Below the pieces are notes generated by a model. It saw only the letters and a list, made by a program, of their open reading frames with translations. It had not been told where the DNA came from and ran no database searches. A DNA stretch of 64,000 nucleotides from Lepidonotus clava (lineage: Eukaryota > Annelida > Polychaeta > Phyllodocida > Polynoidae), in NCBI GenBank assembly GCA_936440205.1, contig OW387150.1:12064152-12128151 (forward strand), written 5' to 3'. The translations under genes were made by a program, and so were the position numbers. This document shows positions 12,101 through 26,426 of this stretch, piece after piece. How positions within the stretch are numbered: the first letter of the stretch is position 1; each line of letters begins with the position of its first letter.

Positions 12101-13848
12101 CTTTACCTGTCCTGCGGGCCCCTACCCACCTGCCCGCCCGGCGTCTCACACAGGTGTTGTCGGCCGGCAGGTGAGACAGGTAACACACAGGTGAGTCCGG
12201 AAGTCTCATCACACCTGTTGCCTGGCTCCCAGATGTCCTCCTGTAGCCAGTCGTCATACACTTACCTGTAGTAACTAATGAGTGCTGACCCAACCCCAGG
12301 TATCCATAGGAGAGACGGCATGGCCCTGAGAGGCGTGCAACCCAAGACAAACAATTAGATATTACATCGAAATAGAAATCCACTTATTCTGTCAACGGAG
12401 ATTTCACTATTCTTCGCACAGGTTAAGAAGAAAATTGCGTTCTTTGCACCAAAAGTAACGAACAACATGGCTTTTGGATACAATACACAATTGTTATGGA
12501 ATACTGAAAAAAATGAATCTTTGAATAAATGGACACTGATAATAGTTGTTGTGTAAAGTTGAGTGAGACTGTGGATTGAATATAAAAAAAAAAGACAACG
12601 TAAAAAAATGATTTTACAGAAGAAATTTCCTCTAGGTGAAAGGAACAACATTGTTGTTTCGTATGAAACAGGTAGAACCAGCATTTGTCGCACTCGGCGA
12701 TCTAGGCCTCCCTTTAGCGTAAATTTTCCAGAATAATTGGCTTGTTATAATGTCCAAGTATATAAGATGACAAGTGGATATCTAACACTGTCTTATGTCT
12801 TACATCCAAAAGGTTGAGTTTTGGGGAGAACCAGTGCGCAATTATTGTTGCAGTTCGTGAACCTGACCAAATGTCCCCTTTTCATATACTACTCAGGTCT
12901 CAGAGTTTCCTGCCTCGACGTGTACCGTGACTATTCTTGTGTATGTTTATGGTCTGCAGAACAGCAGCGGGCGCCCGTCTGTTTATACTATTGCTGAATT
13001 ATTGACCCCAATATATCCATATTTGTGTAACATCTGAAGAACGTAAATCTGATGAGAATAGCAGGGAACAAGAACAGTGCAATTAAATCAACTCACGTTT
13101 AATTAGAATAATCCTCAACTTAATGGGATTAATTCAGCCCGCTTTGTATATATAATTGTATAAAGGGATTATACACCTAGAGACCCGTTAATCTATCACG
13201 CCAATGCGCACTGCCTCATACATAGGAGTAATCTCATAATACGTGAGATTATCTCTTGATGAGAACGGCAGGTCGGACAGACTTAATTAATGAGCCATCT
13301 GCAAGTGACTGACTTCTGAAGGAGCTGGGCAAGTTAGGTGGGCAGTATAAGCGAGCGTGACAGACGCTAGGCCTAGCTGCAACAAATAAGGCCTGGATTA
13401 GGCGTCCCAATGCCTAATAGGCTTCTGTTAGAGGGCGCTGTAGGCACGCGACGCGGGGACTACTTTCTGGGGGCGGAGGGAGCCCCCAGGACGACGCCCT
13501 GCGCGCTGGGGTCAGTTAAGCGCGGCGGGATACACGACCGGACTAAATGGAGGGTTGTGATTCGTCGACTCGTGGCCGGACCCCGGCCCTGGCTGCTGAC
13601 ACGGCTACACACCTTGTCGGCACGCAGAAATTATCTACCACCAAATATAGAAACCACCCAAAATATTCCTATCAAGACATATCCCACCTATACTTCACAG
13701 ATTTTTATTAGATATTACCAAGCTGGCCAATAAAGCTCCTCATAGTCCCATGACTCGCTCGAAAATAACATTGAAATGAAAAGATCCGGTGCGCCGCGAA
13801 AATAAAAAGCCTAGCGTGAGCAATGAGTGTGGGACCTTGCCATGGGGT

Positions 13849-13854
13849 CACGTG
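13849..13854. promoter_or_regulatory. Palindromic E-box GTCACGTGAC
   Basis: A perfect 10-bp palindrome centred on CACGTG, the preferred site of USF and MiT/TFE bHLH-zip factors. It is an isolated motif. Confidence 0.3.
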
Positions 13855-14738
13855 ACTTGCTCTGACCATTAAAGACCCTTTTTAGCCCGGGGCGGGCGCT
13901 AAAATGGCCGACACTTCCTGGCCAGGTCCTAGGAGTCGGCGGGCCGGGCTGTCACTTCATAGGCGGGGGCCGGCCCTGGGCTTTCAGAGGATTTCCCCCA
14001 TCAGTGCCGGTCAATGCTCCACGCACGTATTACCATTTGGTCCTGGTCTGGAAAGTTAGAGTGTGCTTTGATTTGTATGTGCCGAATTAGGTCAATGAAC
14101 GTAGATGAAGTTTAGCAGGGAGAATAGAATGTTCCATTGCAGTGCTTGAAGTCTGATAATAATTGTAGTTGTATTCCAAAACCGTTAATGTGTCCAATAA
14201 GCAATAAGTTTTATTATTTTCTCCGCAAATAATAATGATAATAGGCCTAATAATAGGCAAAATAAGATTGAGACATGATATATATTTCCATAGGTAATAA
14301 GGCAGATTGTGACCAGTTGAATCAATCATTATTTCTGCACCTAATGTGGATCCCTAATAACAAGTAGCTCCTTGACAAATGGATCGAATAAGATATACAA
14401 AGTCACTGACCTAGAAAATAAATTACAACCCTACCCATTCCCACGTGTTTAAACCGCAGCGACACAAACTAGTTACGGGGATAAAGAGGTGAGCCCTACT
14501 TATTACACCGTCCTACACTAAAAGGTCTGTGGGGCCCGGCCATGCCCTCACCCCTACATAATGGCATTAGGGCCTCCTCCAGTGTGAGGGACCTACCAGG
14601 TCCTCCACACAGCCCGCCCTTACATTGCTGGCCCTCCTCCAGGGCGGGCTCACCTCCTGTGTATATTTGGGATCCGCCCCGGATTAGTCCTATTTCTTCT
14701 CCTTATCCTCCAGGGTGCCTCCAGGGCGGCCGGGTGGG

Positions 14739-14752
14739 GGCGCCACCTGGTG
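14739..14752 (-). promoter_or_regulatory. CTCF-like site
   Basis: GGCGCCACCTGGTG; the reverse complement CACCAGGTGGCGCC is the closest match to the CTCF consensus in the window. Confidence 0.4.
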
Positions 14753-16052
14753 TCAGCCATAATGGAGGTCTTTCTCCAGGAGTGGGTCAGTAGCGGTGCT
14801 CTGCGCATGCGCACAGGACCCGAAAGCCCCCCTGACATTTACCAACCTGATCAGTTCCTTTTCAATATAGGTGTGGTAGGAGATTTTTAGCCGGATGTAA
14901 CTTTGGCCCCTCAAATTTCCATGTATATACTTTTATATATAAATCAATTAATTATTCAGTAATTTACTTAGTTTATAACTCATATTTCCATTAACGAATT
15001 GATTTATCTCTTTGATAGTTTTTTTTTTATTCATTTACTCATTCATTCAACCATATTGGGACGAAAAAATACGCGGTCTTATTTAATTTTGGTTCTGACT
15101 AAGACTTGTTCAAGATTGGCAATTAAGTATTTCCACTTAGTCTGATACCGTACTGATGAGTAATTGTACCAAGTTTTAGCCCGCTATACATATACTCCCT
15201 TTCATATTTACAAGTATTAGCGGCCCTGCTGTTGTGGGGCGAAGAGTAGCCTATTGGTTATGAATATTTGATGGCCACTCGTCGCTAGGGCCTCGTATGA
15301 GTAGCTAGTGGACGAGGCTAAATCTGTTTTGTGACTGAAAGGTCAAATCTGAGCTGTTATATTAATGTATAGGGTAATTCTCGACTGAACCAGACTGTTG
15401 TTCCAGTCTGCACTTATTTACATTGTGTATTTGAATGAGGGCGCAAGAAATATATAATATGAATCAGGATCATGATTTTGGTCGCGGTGTTAAGGCAGTG
15501 TTAACTCGAATTAGAGTTTTCCATTTATTTTTAGATGATTTGAATTGAAGTAATTAATCATCTCACGTTTTAAAGACAAGAATCAAGAGATGGGAGATCG
15601 AACTTTGCAAACACATGCCGTGATTAATAAGGGATGTTAATCGTCCAACTTTTCATATTTTTTCCATTAATCTTCAGCTTTTTGAGGTATTAAAAACCGA
15701 TTATTCTCGCCCAAGAAAAATGATCCTGTCGTGTTAAACGAGTGTGTGAAATCCTCCATATGGAGAGATCCGTCCGAGCAACACTGGGGGCGTTGTAAAC
15801 CCACGAACACCCCGCGTGCACGCGTGTATCTTTTTAAAGACCCCCTGTTGAAGGCGTGTGTTTCCTTTCCCCTTTTTTCATACTCATAAAAAAAGTGAGA
15901 AGAAAATTGAATTGGGAACGTAATGACCCGTCCTGGAAGCATGTTTAATTTGATTGGCGTGTGGTGTTCGTTTTGCCCGTAGTGAGGAGAAAGCCCGAGC
16001 TGTCAGCGTGTCTGTGTGCGAGTTACTCGGAGCTGCTCCCTGTGAGTGTTAA

Positions 16053-16226
16053 GGGGTCTTTATACTGAAGAAAACCCCGCGCGGGTGGAGCGTTAACGCG
16101 CGGTGCGGTGACGCGCCGCTAAGAGCAGTTTAGAACTTTCACCGCGTCGTACCGCGCCGCATCCAGTGTGAATATTCCCCAGCGCCGCGTATCCCCGCGC
16201 CGCCCCGCGCCTGGTGTAAACACTCC
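16053..16226. mobile_element. MITE-like palindromic element flanked by TTAA
   Basis: A 174-bp GC-rich segment has related ends: GGGGTCTTTATACTG at the left and, reverse-complemented from the right, GGAGTGTTTACACCAG. TTAA flanks both sides (16049-16052 and 16227-16230). The interior is full of CGCG words and could fold back. The TTAA flank recalls piggyBac-type insertion, but the terminal bases are not the canonical piggyBac ones, so the superfamily is open. It has no coding capacity. Confidence 0.5.
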
Positions 16227-16894
16227 TTAAATGTGAGTGAGTCAACGTGATTCTGTGTAGGGGACGTCTCTATAGCCGCTGACAGAGGCGGAGTACGGAG
16301 AAGACTGACAAGCCGTCAGGACCCCCGCATTTTTCACTCCCTCCCCCGTGACAGTAATTAAAGCTGAAATGCCTTAGGTGTGCTCAGTCCCCCAGTCCCG
16401 AGCAGTAAGCTAGGAGGGCCTTTGGTTAGATTGCACTGCAGTATCTAATAGTTCTGTGTTGTGTGTTGCCGTGTGGTACCGCTGAGAATGTTAGGTTACT
16501 TGCATTTACTTACTGATTGTTGTGGTTTTAATTACAACACATCATTAGAATTAATCAATCAATTCTAAAAGTTGTGTTAGTTTACTGACCTTTACTTACT
16601 TATTGTTTTTTGGTTAATTTACAGCACATCAGTTAGAATCAACCAAGCAATTTTAAGATGATACTTTCAGTCTTTATCATCAGTTTTAATTACTTTTAAT
16701 AGTACCAGTTTTATTTATAAACATATTCACACACGCTGAATAATTTCAGATTTTTCTCCTACATTCTTTGCTCATGTGAATTATTTCTGCCGGGCATGTG
16801 GAATGATGACATTATGTTGGATTCCCCCTCCAGAATCACACTTTCTGTTGACAATTTCCAACACTGATCACGTGCTCAATAGGACGCTTGATGA

Positions 16895-16908
16895 CGCGCC
16901 ACCTAGCG
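16895..16908 (-). promoter_or_regulatory. CTCF-like site (14-mer shared with 37969)
   Basis: CGCGCCACCTAGCG; the reverse complement CGCTAGGTGGCGCG matches the CTCF core. The identical 14-mer recurs at 37969-37982. Confidence 0.4.
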
Positions 16909-16984
16909 ACCAATTTGGTCCGCTGGTTCCTGCATTCGGAGTTAGTGTCGTGTAACTGTAGGCACCGCACGATGAATACCAGCA

Positions 16985-17297
16985 AGTGTAGCAACTTAGG
17001 AATTAAAGCCTGCTGCTGAATTTTCTATCACTTATTTCTTGATTAAATATTTTCATATTTTGATATTTCTTTTACATAAAGTATAGATTCTTAGAATCGA
17101 CGCCTACTGCTGAATTTGCTATCATTTGTTTCTGGATTGAATATTTGTATATCATCTGAATATGGAGTATAGCGACTCGGTGACAATGCTGAATTTCCTA
17201 TCACATATTTCTAGATTATCATATCAATCGGGATATAGGGTAAAATGACTTAGAATTGACGCCTGCTGCTGAAGTTTCTATCACTTATTTCTAGATA
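16985..17297 (+). repeat. Degenerate tandem repeat, four units of 75-100 bp
   Basis: Four units share CTTAGAAT(T/C)GACGCCT, TGCTGAATTT and CTATCACTTATTTCT followed by AT-rich sequence. They begin near 16988, 17088, 17172 and 17246. Confidence 0.6.
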
Positions 17298-19450
17298 TAG
17301 AACTAAAATTGATCTCAAATATAGCTAGTCTGAGTATGACCTTTCCACAAATTTTTCGTATTCTTATAATCCTAATTGCACGTTGTTCATGTGCTGCTTC
17401 TTGCACTTCAATTTCCGTGCATGGTAAGAACAACATGTTTACAGATGTTGTTTTATGGTTTGTTGTGTGCTGTTGTTTTGAAAAGGTTTGATATCCCGAA
17501 AGTTTACCATGTAAATACCATACCTTCACAAGGCCATATAATACGATCCTGAACTCTGTCGGACAGTTTAACGATCCAGAGCATTGCGAGTTCAAAATAC
17601 ATACAAAAATGATAAAAACACTTCCCAAAAAAATCCGCCCCGATTGCCAAGCAGTCATTATTTATGTAGCATATTACAGATTAGGCTGTCCCGAGTCGTC
17701 GGTCTTTAGTGTAGACGTCAGGGTAGAAAGGTCCTAATCTACCTTCCTTCTGACTGATGGTCGCCCATTGTTTCCCTCAATGCTAGATGCCGACCGCAGA
17801 AATCGGCCTAAAGTCGACCACAATAGGCCTCTAATCAGACTAAGGGCTTTAATTACCTAATCACTTAGAGGACCTCGGCTTTTCAATTGTCTTCTTGAGG
17901 GAGAAAGAGAAAACATGTACGTGTCCCGGTATGAAATATGGACGGTCGACACGCGATATTTGACGGGGGTTAGAGTCGGATTGGTTATGATTTCAGTTCT
18001 AGGCATTTCCGGGAATCCTTGAAGATCGTAGTAGATGTTTGTTAGATTAGCAAGAGGATGACTTCTATCTACCACGTGTAGAGTGGGGATCTGCAAAACA
18101 TTAATTGCAATGTTTCTGCAAAATTGAAATCCACTACAAAGAGGAAATTTGTGAGAACCTTTTTAAGTGGTATTTAAAAAGTCCATCGCATTTTGGTATC
18201 TTTGGAGCGACCATGCGGAGTCTTGGTGATTCTAATGTGTGATGAGTATAGGAGTACATTGTACTAGTATTTTCATTCGCTTAATATTTGATTGTTGGTA
18301 GTGCAATTAGCGCGATGCAATTTGATGAAAGCTAGGGGTACATACAACAGTAAAATGGTGTGAATTAGATTGAAAGGAGTAGACTATGCATCTAATCCGT
18401 CCACACATCCCACTTACATCGTGTTTACCCTCATTTGAGGCATCAGTTGCAGTGTAAACGCGGCTGAGTCGGGGCGGATGCGGTCTGCGAGCAGTGTAAA
18501 CCCACCTCGGGTACAGTCTCATGTTCAGACTAAACAATGTACCGGCTATGTAGAGTGAGTACAAGCATAGAGATACACAAGATGTCGATGGTACAAGGGA
18601 AAAGCGAAAGCAGGATTTTTTTAATCAATGCATAATCTGACTTCTATCCAGGATTTTATTGCTTTTCCTTTCTTTCCAGTATCAATTCTACAAACATGAT
18701 GAGTAGGATCTGCAACCAGGCAGACAAGCAACATAGAAACTAAATACAACTACTTCTTGTGTTTTCAAATGGTTTTGCTATTTATCCTTTTAGGTTAAAC
18801 ATCAACGGCGTTACATTGATATACCAATTATCTCGCCAGACCGTTATAGTTTTGGATAGATTTGTGAGAGTAATGAATGATGGTACTATGTATGTCTATG
18901 GATGTACCTGTGAATGGCATAATGTTAATATCTTCAAACACAGGTCGCCTGATGATATATTCCATCCCACATACATACCATGTTTCATACAAACCATCAT
19001 AATAATTCTATATTATAGAATTCCCCGTTTATATGCATTATTATGTCTAATGTCTCGTACACGAGCTGGACTGAACAAAGGCCAGAGATAAGGCCTAGGC
19101 CTGTATACTTCCCTCTATTGTTCGCCTAAACCCCCACCACCCCGGCCTAGAACCACCCCGCCCCGATGGCTGAGCCTACACCACTCTAGTCTCCACTTCC
19201 TGGAGTCCATATCAAAGAGGGGCGATAACGGCTACAGTGACGGCCAAACCCACACAGCCACCCCTTACATGTGGCCATGTGATTGGGGGTTTGTGGTGGG
19301 GGGTTGTGGCTCTGTGATTGTGGTAGGGGGTTGACTGCTCCGACCCCCAGACGGCCCGTCCTCCGCTCACATCCTGCCTCCAGTACCCTCGACATCAAAG
19401 GCCGATTACTGGGACCCTACCACTCTACCTGAGTCCGCCATATACTAACG

Positions 19451-19469
19451 CCCCCCCCCCCCCCCCCCC
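19451..19469 (+). repeat. Poly(C) tract, 19 bases
   Basis: Nineteen C on the + strand, which is the sense strand of the PCBP transcript. It is the longest homopolymer C run in the window. Confidence 0.9.
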
Positions 19470-19929
19470 GCCCATCCAACTCTCCATCCCCCCCTCCGCG
19501 CGCCCACCCCCCACCGGCCTGCCACGCGACCCTGCCCGACTTGCCTAACAATTGGACCGGTGTAGCTCTGTTCGATTTTCGGATAACATATGTACCCATA
19601 AATTTGTCCATAACATTTGCTTCCGTAACAAGTCGGTTCACATAGCCGATTTCTAGATACTGGTACACTGACTCATAACATTATTGAAACTGGAAAAAAA
19701 TTAGCTCCTAACTTAGGCATGTTGTATAGCCTCTTGTTTATTGGGCATGGGTGTCCGCGGACACTTTCTATGTGCACCCATGACCCGCGCTACACCGGGC
19801 GGCTGGCGGCTTAATGGCACACCCAGTTGGGTTCTAATTGCATAACAATTAATGTAATGTTAATTGGGGCGGCAGCAGCGGCTTGCTGGGGCTGGGGGGA
19901 GGGAGGGGGGCGTGTGCAGGGTCTCCCCA

Positions 19930-20790
19930 CCTGCTGGTCAGTTGGTGGTCAGTTAGATGTGAGACTCGGGGCTGGACACACTGACCACTACAGCTGACCA
20001 CCAGCAGCAGCAGGGAACCGCCCCGTTATATGAGAACCACCCCGCTTTAAAAACTACAGAAACGTCGAAGGACATGCACCAAGGATAGATAGAAGTCTCA
20101 TTCATTATTATATAGAAAACCTTGGAGTAGGAATAATACTTGACCAGCGAGACCGTCCGACCGACGAACACTCCCCGGCCGACACCCCGACAGCTCCCGT
20201 CAGCACAACGCAAACCCGTACCCCAGTCAACGGTGCTATTCCTACACTAAAGACGAGCCAGGAACACTCTTGAAACATATTTATTTGAACAAAAACTCCA
20301 GCTAATGTTCAGCTTAATCTTGTACTTGGAAACAAGAAGTAAATTGTCTTGGTGCTTATTAACTTAAAAGGTACGCTTACAGAAACAGCGTACACACAAA
20401 AGTGAATTATTTATTTATTTATTGAACTAATTTATTGGTGCTCGCCGCCACAGCTTGTGTGAAGGACCCCCTTTTAAGTAGTCCTACGTCCCGAAAGGCG
20501 TGGCCCCAGCAGCAGTGTGATATTATGTACAGATGTCAGCTGTGCTCTAAGTCCACTACACTCCGGCCAGCCGTCAGCCATCGACCCAGTGGCCATTGTC
20601 ACTGACCACCCTCTGACCACTGTCCTTGCAGAGGTTATTGATTTCACACGTTGGTCAGTTGGAGTGACCACCTACCCCCTGTCGCGTGGGACCACTGTAG
20701 TCGCACTGACCACTAGGAGGCAGAGAGAGAGAGCTGAGGTAGTGACCACCCCTACCCCACGACCTACCACAACCTCCACCTCCACTGACC
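19930..20790. repeat. Cluster of TGACCAC / GTGGTCA words
   Basis: ACTGACCAC, CTGACCAC and their complements recur at 19935-20000 and more densely at 20595-20790, separated by irregular spacers. Similar clusters are at 25825-25870, 27835-27880, 32668-32720 and 39455-39610. No coding function is seen. Confidence 0.5.
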
Positions 20791-21397
20791 AGTACCACCT
20801 TCATCCCTCACCTGTGTACCTACCTACCAGACTCCCACACCTAGAAACCCATCCATCCTAGAACCAGGAGCTTCCAGGAAGACTGCAACGCACACAACAC
20901 CACTCATCTTTTGAGTCCCAACATTTCATCGAGTCGATCTACATAGTATGTATCACTATCAATCATACATTCAATCACATTATATCCTTCTATATTAATG
21001 TATTAAGGGGCGATCCCCCAGGAGCCCCTTACTAGCCCTTGAGTGACCCAAGACAGAAAGTGTAGTTGTGATGTCACAAAAGACCTTTTTGGACAGTGGT
21101 TTTCCTATAGTATTGGCTGTCTGTAATGTCATTTTGTCACCAAATTCGGAGGTAAAGTTTACTGTACAATTTTATTGAAAACATAAAAGCACTATTGGAA
21201 AACACTTCAACGTTTGAACTTGGGCATACTGAAACTAACTATTTTCTCACAGCATGATAAATGAACCTTTTTTGTTAGTGAATTTAAATGTTCTTGCTGC
21301 TTTTATGTTAGCATTTCCAGGTTTCAGTAGATCAAAGGCCCAGACTGTTTATCAACAATTAGGAAGGCATGTGTGTTAATTGATCTGGCACATGATG

Positions 21398-21443
21398 CCC
21401 TTGGGGGCAATTGATCTGGCACATGTTGCCCTTGGGGCATGGG
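21398..21443 (+). repeat. Short tandem duplication
   Basis: TGATCTGGCACATG(A/T)TGCCCTTGGGG occurs twice in immediate succession. Confidence 0.7.
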
Positions 21444-24400
21444 TGTTTTACTGATGCTTACACTGTTTATCTTATACAAACAATTACCCTAGTGAATGGT
21501 CATTTGGTAAACATGTATACTGAAAATAACTTAGTTGAGACAACCAAATCAACCAATACTGTTTACTTATCTAACTACTTTGCATGGTTTTGACATGTGA
21601 AATTTTTGGGTTGGTTCTACTTTTTCATAAGTTCTTTTCTTTGCAAAACTAAATTTTGCCCCCACACACACACTTAAATGAGTCAAATTGGCATATTAAA
21701 TGGTGAGGCTGATACTAAGAGCTGGATCGCCCCTTGGCTTGGGGAGCTATATGCTTGTTCTTAATCTAGTATTCCAACGTAATAGCCATATAAGTTTACG
21801 CAACATTACCAGAACCAACAAATATTACATTACCGAATACATTATTCTACTGAACCAAACACATCAAAATGAATACGTCATTCTAGGAACCTCTCCCGCT
21901 ATATATACATCCCTCACAAGTTGAAAATCACACAAACTCAATTTTACCCCAAATGAACTCACGAATGAACAACTAGTAGTTCTCGCCAAATGTATAGAGC
22001 TACGGGCCATTGGCAGAATGGACAGGCTACATTAACATTACAAACACGGGCTATTGCAGTTCTGTCAATGTGCTCTAACTCTAGACAGTACTAATAGAGG
22101 TGTCAGCTGCGTGTTGGTCAATGACACCTCCCCGAACAGATGTGGCGTTTACGTGGTTTGTGGGGAAGGGGACTGTTGTAAATAGCCCCAATTCATCTCA
22201 ATTAATTATAGATATGTTCATATTTGAATATGGTGTATATAGGTAGAATTATGTTTTTTTATTAAGCATCCTTAAGTTTCGTTACCAATTCATTGATCTT
22301 TTCGTAATTGAAATTTCTGTCATAATGACGTTGAAAATTGACCAGAATAATATAGTTAACAGAAGTAACTTTTTGAAAGTTTTCAACAGGCATACGATTT
22401 TCTCCTGTCATACTTGCAGTTCCCTAATTCCTAAAAGTGACGGAAAGTATCGAACAAAGAGAACGCATCAGAATTTGTCCTTACAACACAATATGACATA
22501 CGTGACTGCAATCCATTCCAATAGTGGACAGGTGTACATTTCACACTTTGGGTCACTTATGCTATAGTCAGACCATGTACTGCCTCCAGGGTCCCACCTC
22601 CAGCGTGTGGAAATAACGCAGACCCTAAACCCCCGTTACTATAACTGTTAGTGGACCACTGTTAGCCACCTCCAGGTTGCTCCTGGAGGAAGGGTTAAAT
22701 GGGAGAGGGGGGGAACCAAAGCCTACGTACGACACGGCTACTTCGGACCCATGAAAAGAATAACCACCTCCTCGATAAATATTAATGGTCTTTCTATTAA
22801 CTGTTGAATGGGCAAGGCAAAGTATAAATGTCAACACTCTGAGGGCCGCCGTGGAGGTTGGATAGGGCCCGAGTGGCAGGGGCTTAAAGCCTGGAGGCAC
22901 GGCGGGTTACTGTGCTAAGGCCTAAGACCCAAAGTAGATGAAGTCATAACATAAACAGCTGAGGAAGGAGAGGCTTGTCTTAGGCGCGGATTGTGACGAC
23001 TTCTAGGCCTGAGTAGGCTCGGTTAAATTAAGTGGCTACCCTGGAGAGAGGTCAGTAAATTACATGGAGTCTGTCTCCCTGGGACAGCGTTACACACTTA
23101 ATTTACAACTCCCAGGCCATAGATGATGAAAAAATGTATTAGTTTAAGCCATGTCTCGGTATTAATATTGTACAGGGATTTTATAGAGCCATGTACCAAA
23201 GGTTTCATATAACCAGGCACCAGGAGAGTCAAACAAAGACAGATTCTAATGCATGACCCCGTAATTTCCAACACATTTTTTAATATAATGCGATTAAATC
23301 AAATTTAGCTTTACAACTTCACAGAACAACTTGAGACGCCAACCTCAAACACTCAGACGCAAGACATTATTATGAACGATTTCAAAGTGAGATCAACACA
23401 AAAGGCGTGGGATTTGCCTAGCCAAGTGTGATCGAGACGTCTGCCTACATTAAACACATTAAGTAGGCTCTTAGTCGCCTTCTCCGTTTGTTTTCAATCC
23501 AGATTCCTTCCTAATTCTGTAGCAGTTCCCCCTATAAAGCTGACGCCGGGACCTCTCACCCCCACCCACTGACGCCACAGCCGCCAAGTAGACTAAGCCC
23601 ACTCTCCATATTAACATGCCTTTCTTTGGAGAGCAGCTTCAAAGTTCTCCAGTTGAAGCGATTTGCCCTAATCCAGTGGCTGATTAATATTGTGGCAAAG
23701 TTCACAAGTCACTGAGCCCCCCTGTCTGCCTTTGCCGTGTGCCCATTGTCGTTTTGGCAGATCAGGGTCCTTGTGCTTTTTGGGTTGAGCCATGAGGGCA
23801 GCTAAAACTTTCTTCCAAATCATTATATGTATGCTCGTGCAATGCCTTTAAACTTTAACGCATTTCAGTGAACATATTGGCCACCATTGTTAGGTGTCAG
23901 GAAAACAGAATGCGCTGGAGAAAAATATATGAGAAAAAGAACAAAAATTTCAGCATAGGAAAAGAATTGTGTTGGCGTTCAGTGAGTTAAGTATTTAGGG
24001 AAAACATTGTTATCTCGTAGTCTGCTAATTTGTATGAGTTGGGGACAGAAACAAGTCTACTCTGCACTGCCGGAAGAATTATATTACAATGTTTAACAGT
24101 CGAGTAATTCTTGCAGCTGACCAAATGTGTGGTCCTATTGATATGGATCCTCATGTTTGATTACAGTTCCCTTCACTGGTTCATCCATCAATAACGACCG
24201 AGGAGAGAAACCTATACCATATTATTTGATACTCTATTATCCATTACTAAGAGCAGATAAGCTGCTATACACCACTGGGATTATGCAACTTTACTAAGGC
24301 TTTAGCAAGTCTAGGCTGAGAAAAGAAGGATGTTCATGGGATAATTTAGCAGTAGAGGCGCAGGGAGTAAATGAATTCTGAGCTGAGTATGTATATAGGG

Positions 24401-24465
24401 TGGTTAGATGGCTGCCATAAGCTTACCTGACCTGAATACGTCGAGTCACTCATAAGAGCTGGTCC

Positions 24466-24902
24466 GAGCAGCTCGGCCTGGTCTCCAGGGTGTCCCAGCA
24501 GGTGAGTTCACGAACCCCGACACACCTGGATGACGTAATACTTACACCTGGACAGCAGCAGTAGGAGGAGGAATAGGCCTTGTTCAATAGACCATGTTAC
24601 AAGGACCATAAGGTGTTAATCAACATACATGCACACAACACGGACACTGTTTACAACTTGCTAAACATACCCAAGACCTCCATATTCACAAAAAAAGAAA
24701 ATCTAAGCACCATACAAAGAAATAATTGGAACAATATACCGTTTGTAATTACTGACATTCATACACACTACCCCACTGAGTGAGATGTATACCCTGTAAA
24801 GGGCTCTATTGGCCGTGTCGATTCATTCCCACGCTAATCAGCGGCCTCCAGTCGGAGCAGCTCGTCTGGTCAGGTGGTAATTGGGATCGATACGAGCAGC
24901 TC
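24466..24902. promoter_or_regulatory. Cluster of three GAGCAGCTC 9-mers
   Basis: Exact copies at 24466-24474, 24855-24863 and 24894-24902, all in the GAGCAGCTC orientation. A TGACTCACTCACTGG stretch follows at about 24921. Function unknown. Confidence 0.35.
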
Positions 24903-24990
24903 AGGGTTGGCCGAGTGAGTGACTCACTCACTGGGGTGGACGTCCACTGCTCCCGTCCCATGGGACTACAGGCTCTATACCGGGTAAGAC

Positions 24991-25052
24991 TATGAGGGTA
25001 CCAATTTTGCCAATCAAAAGGACCGGAAGCAGATTGTTTTGACCGGAACTAG
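24991..25052 (-). repeat. Dispersed repeat, copy B
   Basis: Reverse complement of the copy A core: GTTCCGGTCAAAACAATC, then CTTCCGGTC, TTTTGATTGGC and ACCCTCATA. About four bases in five agree with copy A. Confidence 0.6.
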
Positions 25053-26202
25053 ATTGGAATCCAGTCTTATTGAATTTATATTTTTCCATTAATACCAAAG
25101 AGAAAAATTGATAATACATTTAGTTAAGTCTTCCTATGTGTGGTCCTATTGATATACAGCATAGGAGAATTGAACTAGTGTTTCAAATTTGCAAAGAAAA
25201 ATAACAAAAACAAACAAGATGGTGGAACCTACCATGTCGGTATTCATATATGGGTTGCTGATAATACCTGGTAGACCGCTCTTATATAATGGGGACGCTC
25301 ATATAGAATACCTACCACCACCTCCAGAGTGTCGGCCGGGTTGTATCGATACATAGGCACATTTCCGTGACGCTACTATATATATATATATCACAAGGGA
25401 TCGTTTCCATTCAAATGACTTCATGTTGATACTCATAGTCTACACAGTAGATGCAACCCATATATCATATCGTGTACCCCCGGTAGATGGATGGTTCTGG
25501 ATGTAGCAATTACAATATACCAAATAATGGATGTACACTGATATTGACAATTAGACATCTGCGTGTCATGAAAAGGCTAATTTATATACGTTACAACCAA
25601 CGTCAGAAGGATGAACACGTATTTGTTCTCGTGACTCATGCTTCACAAGGAATACGTGTATCAACGTTACGCCATCTTATATGATACTCCTACCCATGAA
25701 TAGGCCAGAATATCAATATTAATTACCCTAGCAAGGATACACTCTAACCAGAGGCTCTAACCATAGATGACACTACGGGAAGCGTCCACCAGGCGCGTGG
25801 CACCCCATGTGTCCATCCCACCCACCAGACTGACCAGTGGTCAACGCCTACACCTACCTGACTGACCATTGTCCGCTATAACCCATTGTGGTGCGGCCGT
25901 TCCCGGCGCAGGTGACCACATGAGGTGGGCGTGCCCCCGCCCTTTGTTACCTGACGTTATCCACAGGTAGGAGTGGATAGTACCAGGTAGGGCCGTGTAA
26001 GGAGAGGTGCTGGACCCCCTATTGGGGCCCAGGAGGAGGGGGGTGGGGAGAGAGCGGGGGGTGGGTGGATGTACTATAAGAGAGGAGTTAACTTCATTGT
26101 TGAAAGTAAATAATTGTTGTATTTTACATGAGTTTAAACGGTTGACAGAATGATTGGTTATGTTCTCCTCATATCCCCATTTCTCGTTTGTACCTCTGAC
26201 CA

Positions 26203-26234
26203 CAGAGAGTGAAGTTTTAACTTCACTCTCTCTG
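26203..26234. repeat. Hairpin repeat, copy 1
   Basis: Left arm CAGAGAGTGAAGTT, two-base loop, right arm AACTTCACTCTCTCTG. The right arm is perfectly complementary except for a two-base length difference in the GA run. A second hairpin with nearly the same arms is at 29112-29153. Confidence 0.65.
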
Positions 26235-26407
26235 CTCTGACATTTGCTTCCACGGGGTTTTATTTGTATTTCATTCATAATACAACTACATTCCATTGCA
26301 GTTCAATATTTTAGCATTCGAATCTGATAAACTATGTCGATTTATGAAAATGATTCATTTTGATGAAAGTACATGGGAGATTTGTGTTTTTTCCCTAGTG
26401 AGCTGAC

Positions 26408-26426
26408 TGTTATATGTCATATAACA
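26408..26426. repeat. Perfect 19-bp palindrome
   Basis: TGTTATATG, one T, CATATAACA. It is followed at about 26440-26478 by a second inverted pair, CTGTCCCTG and CAGGGACAG. Confidence 0.5.
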
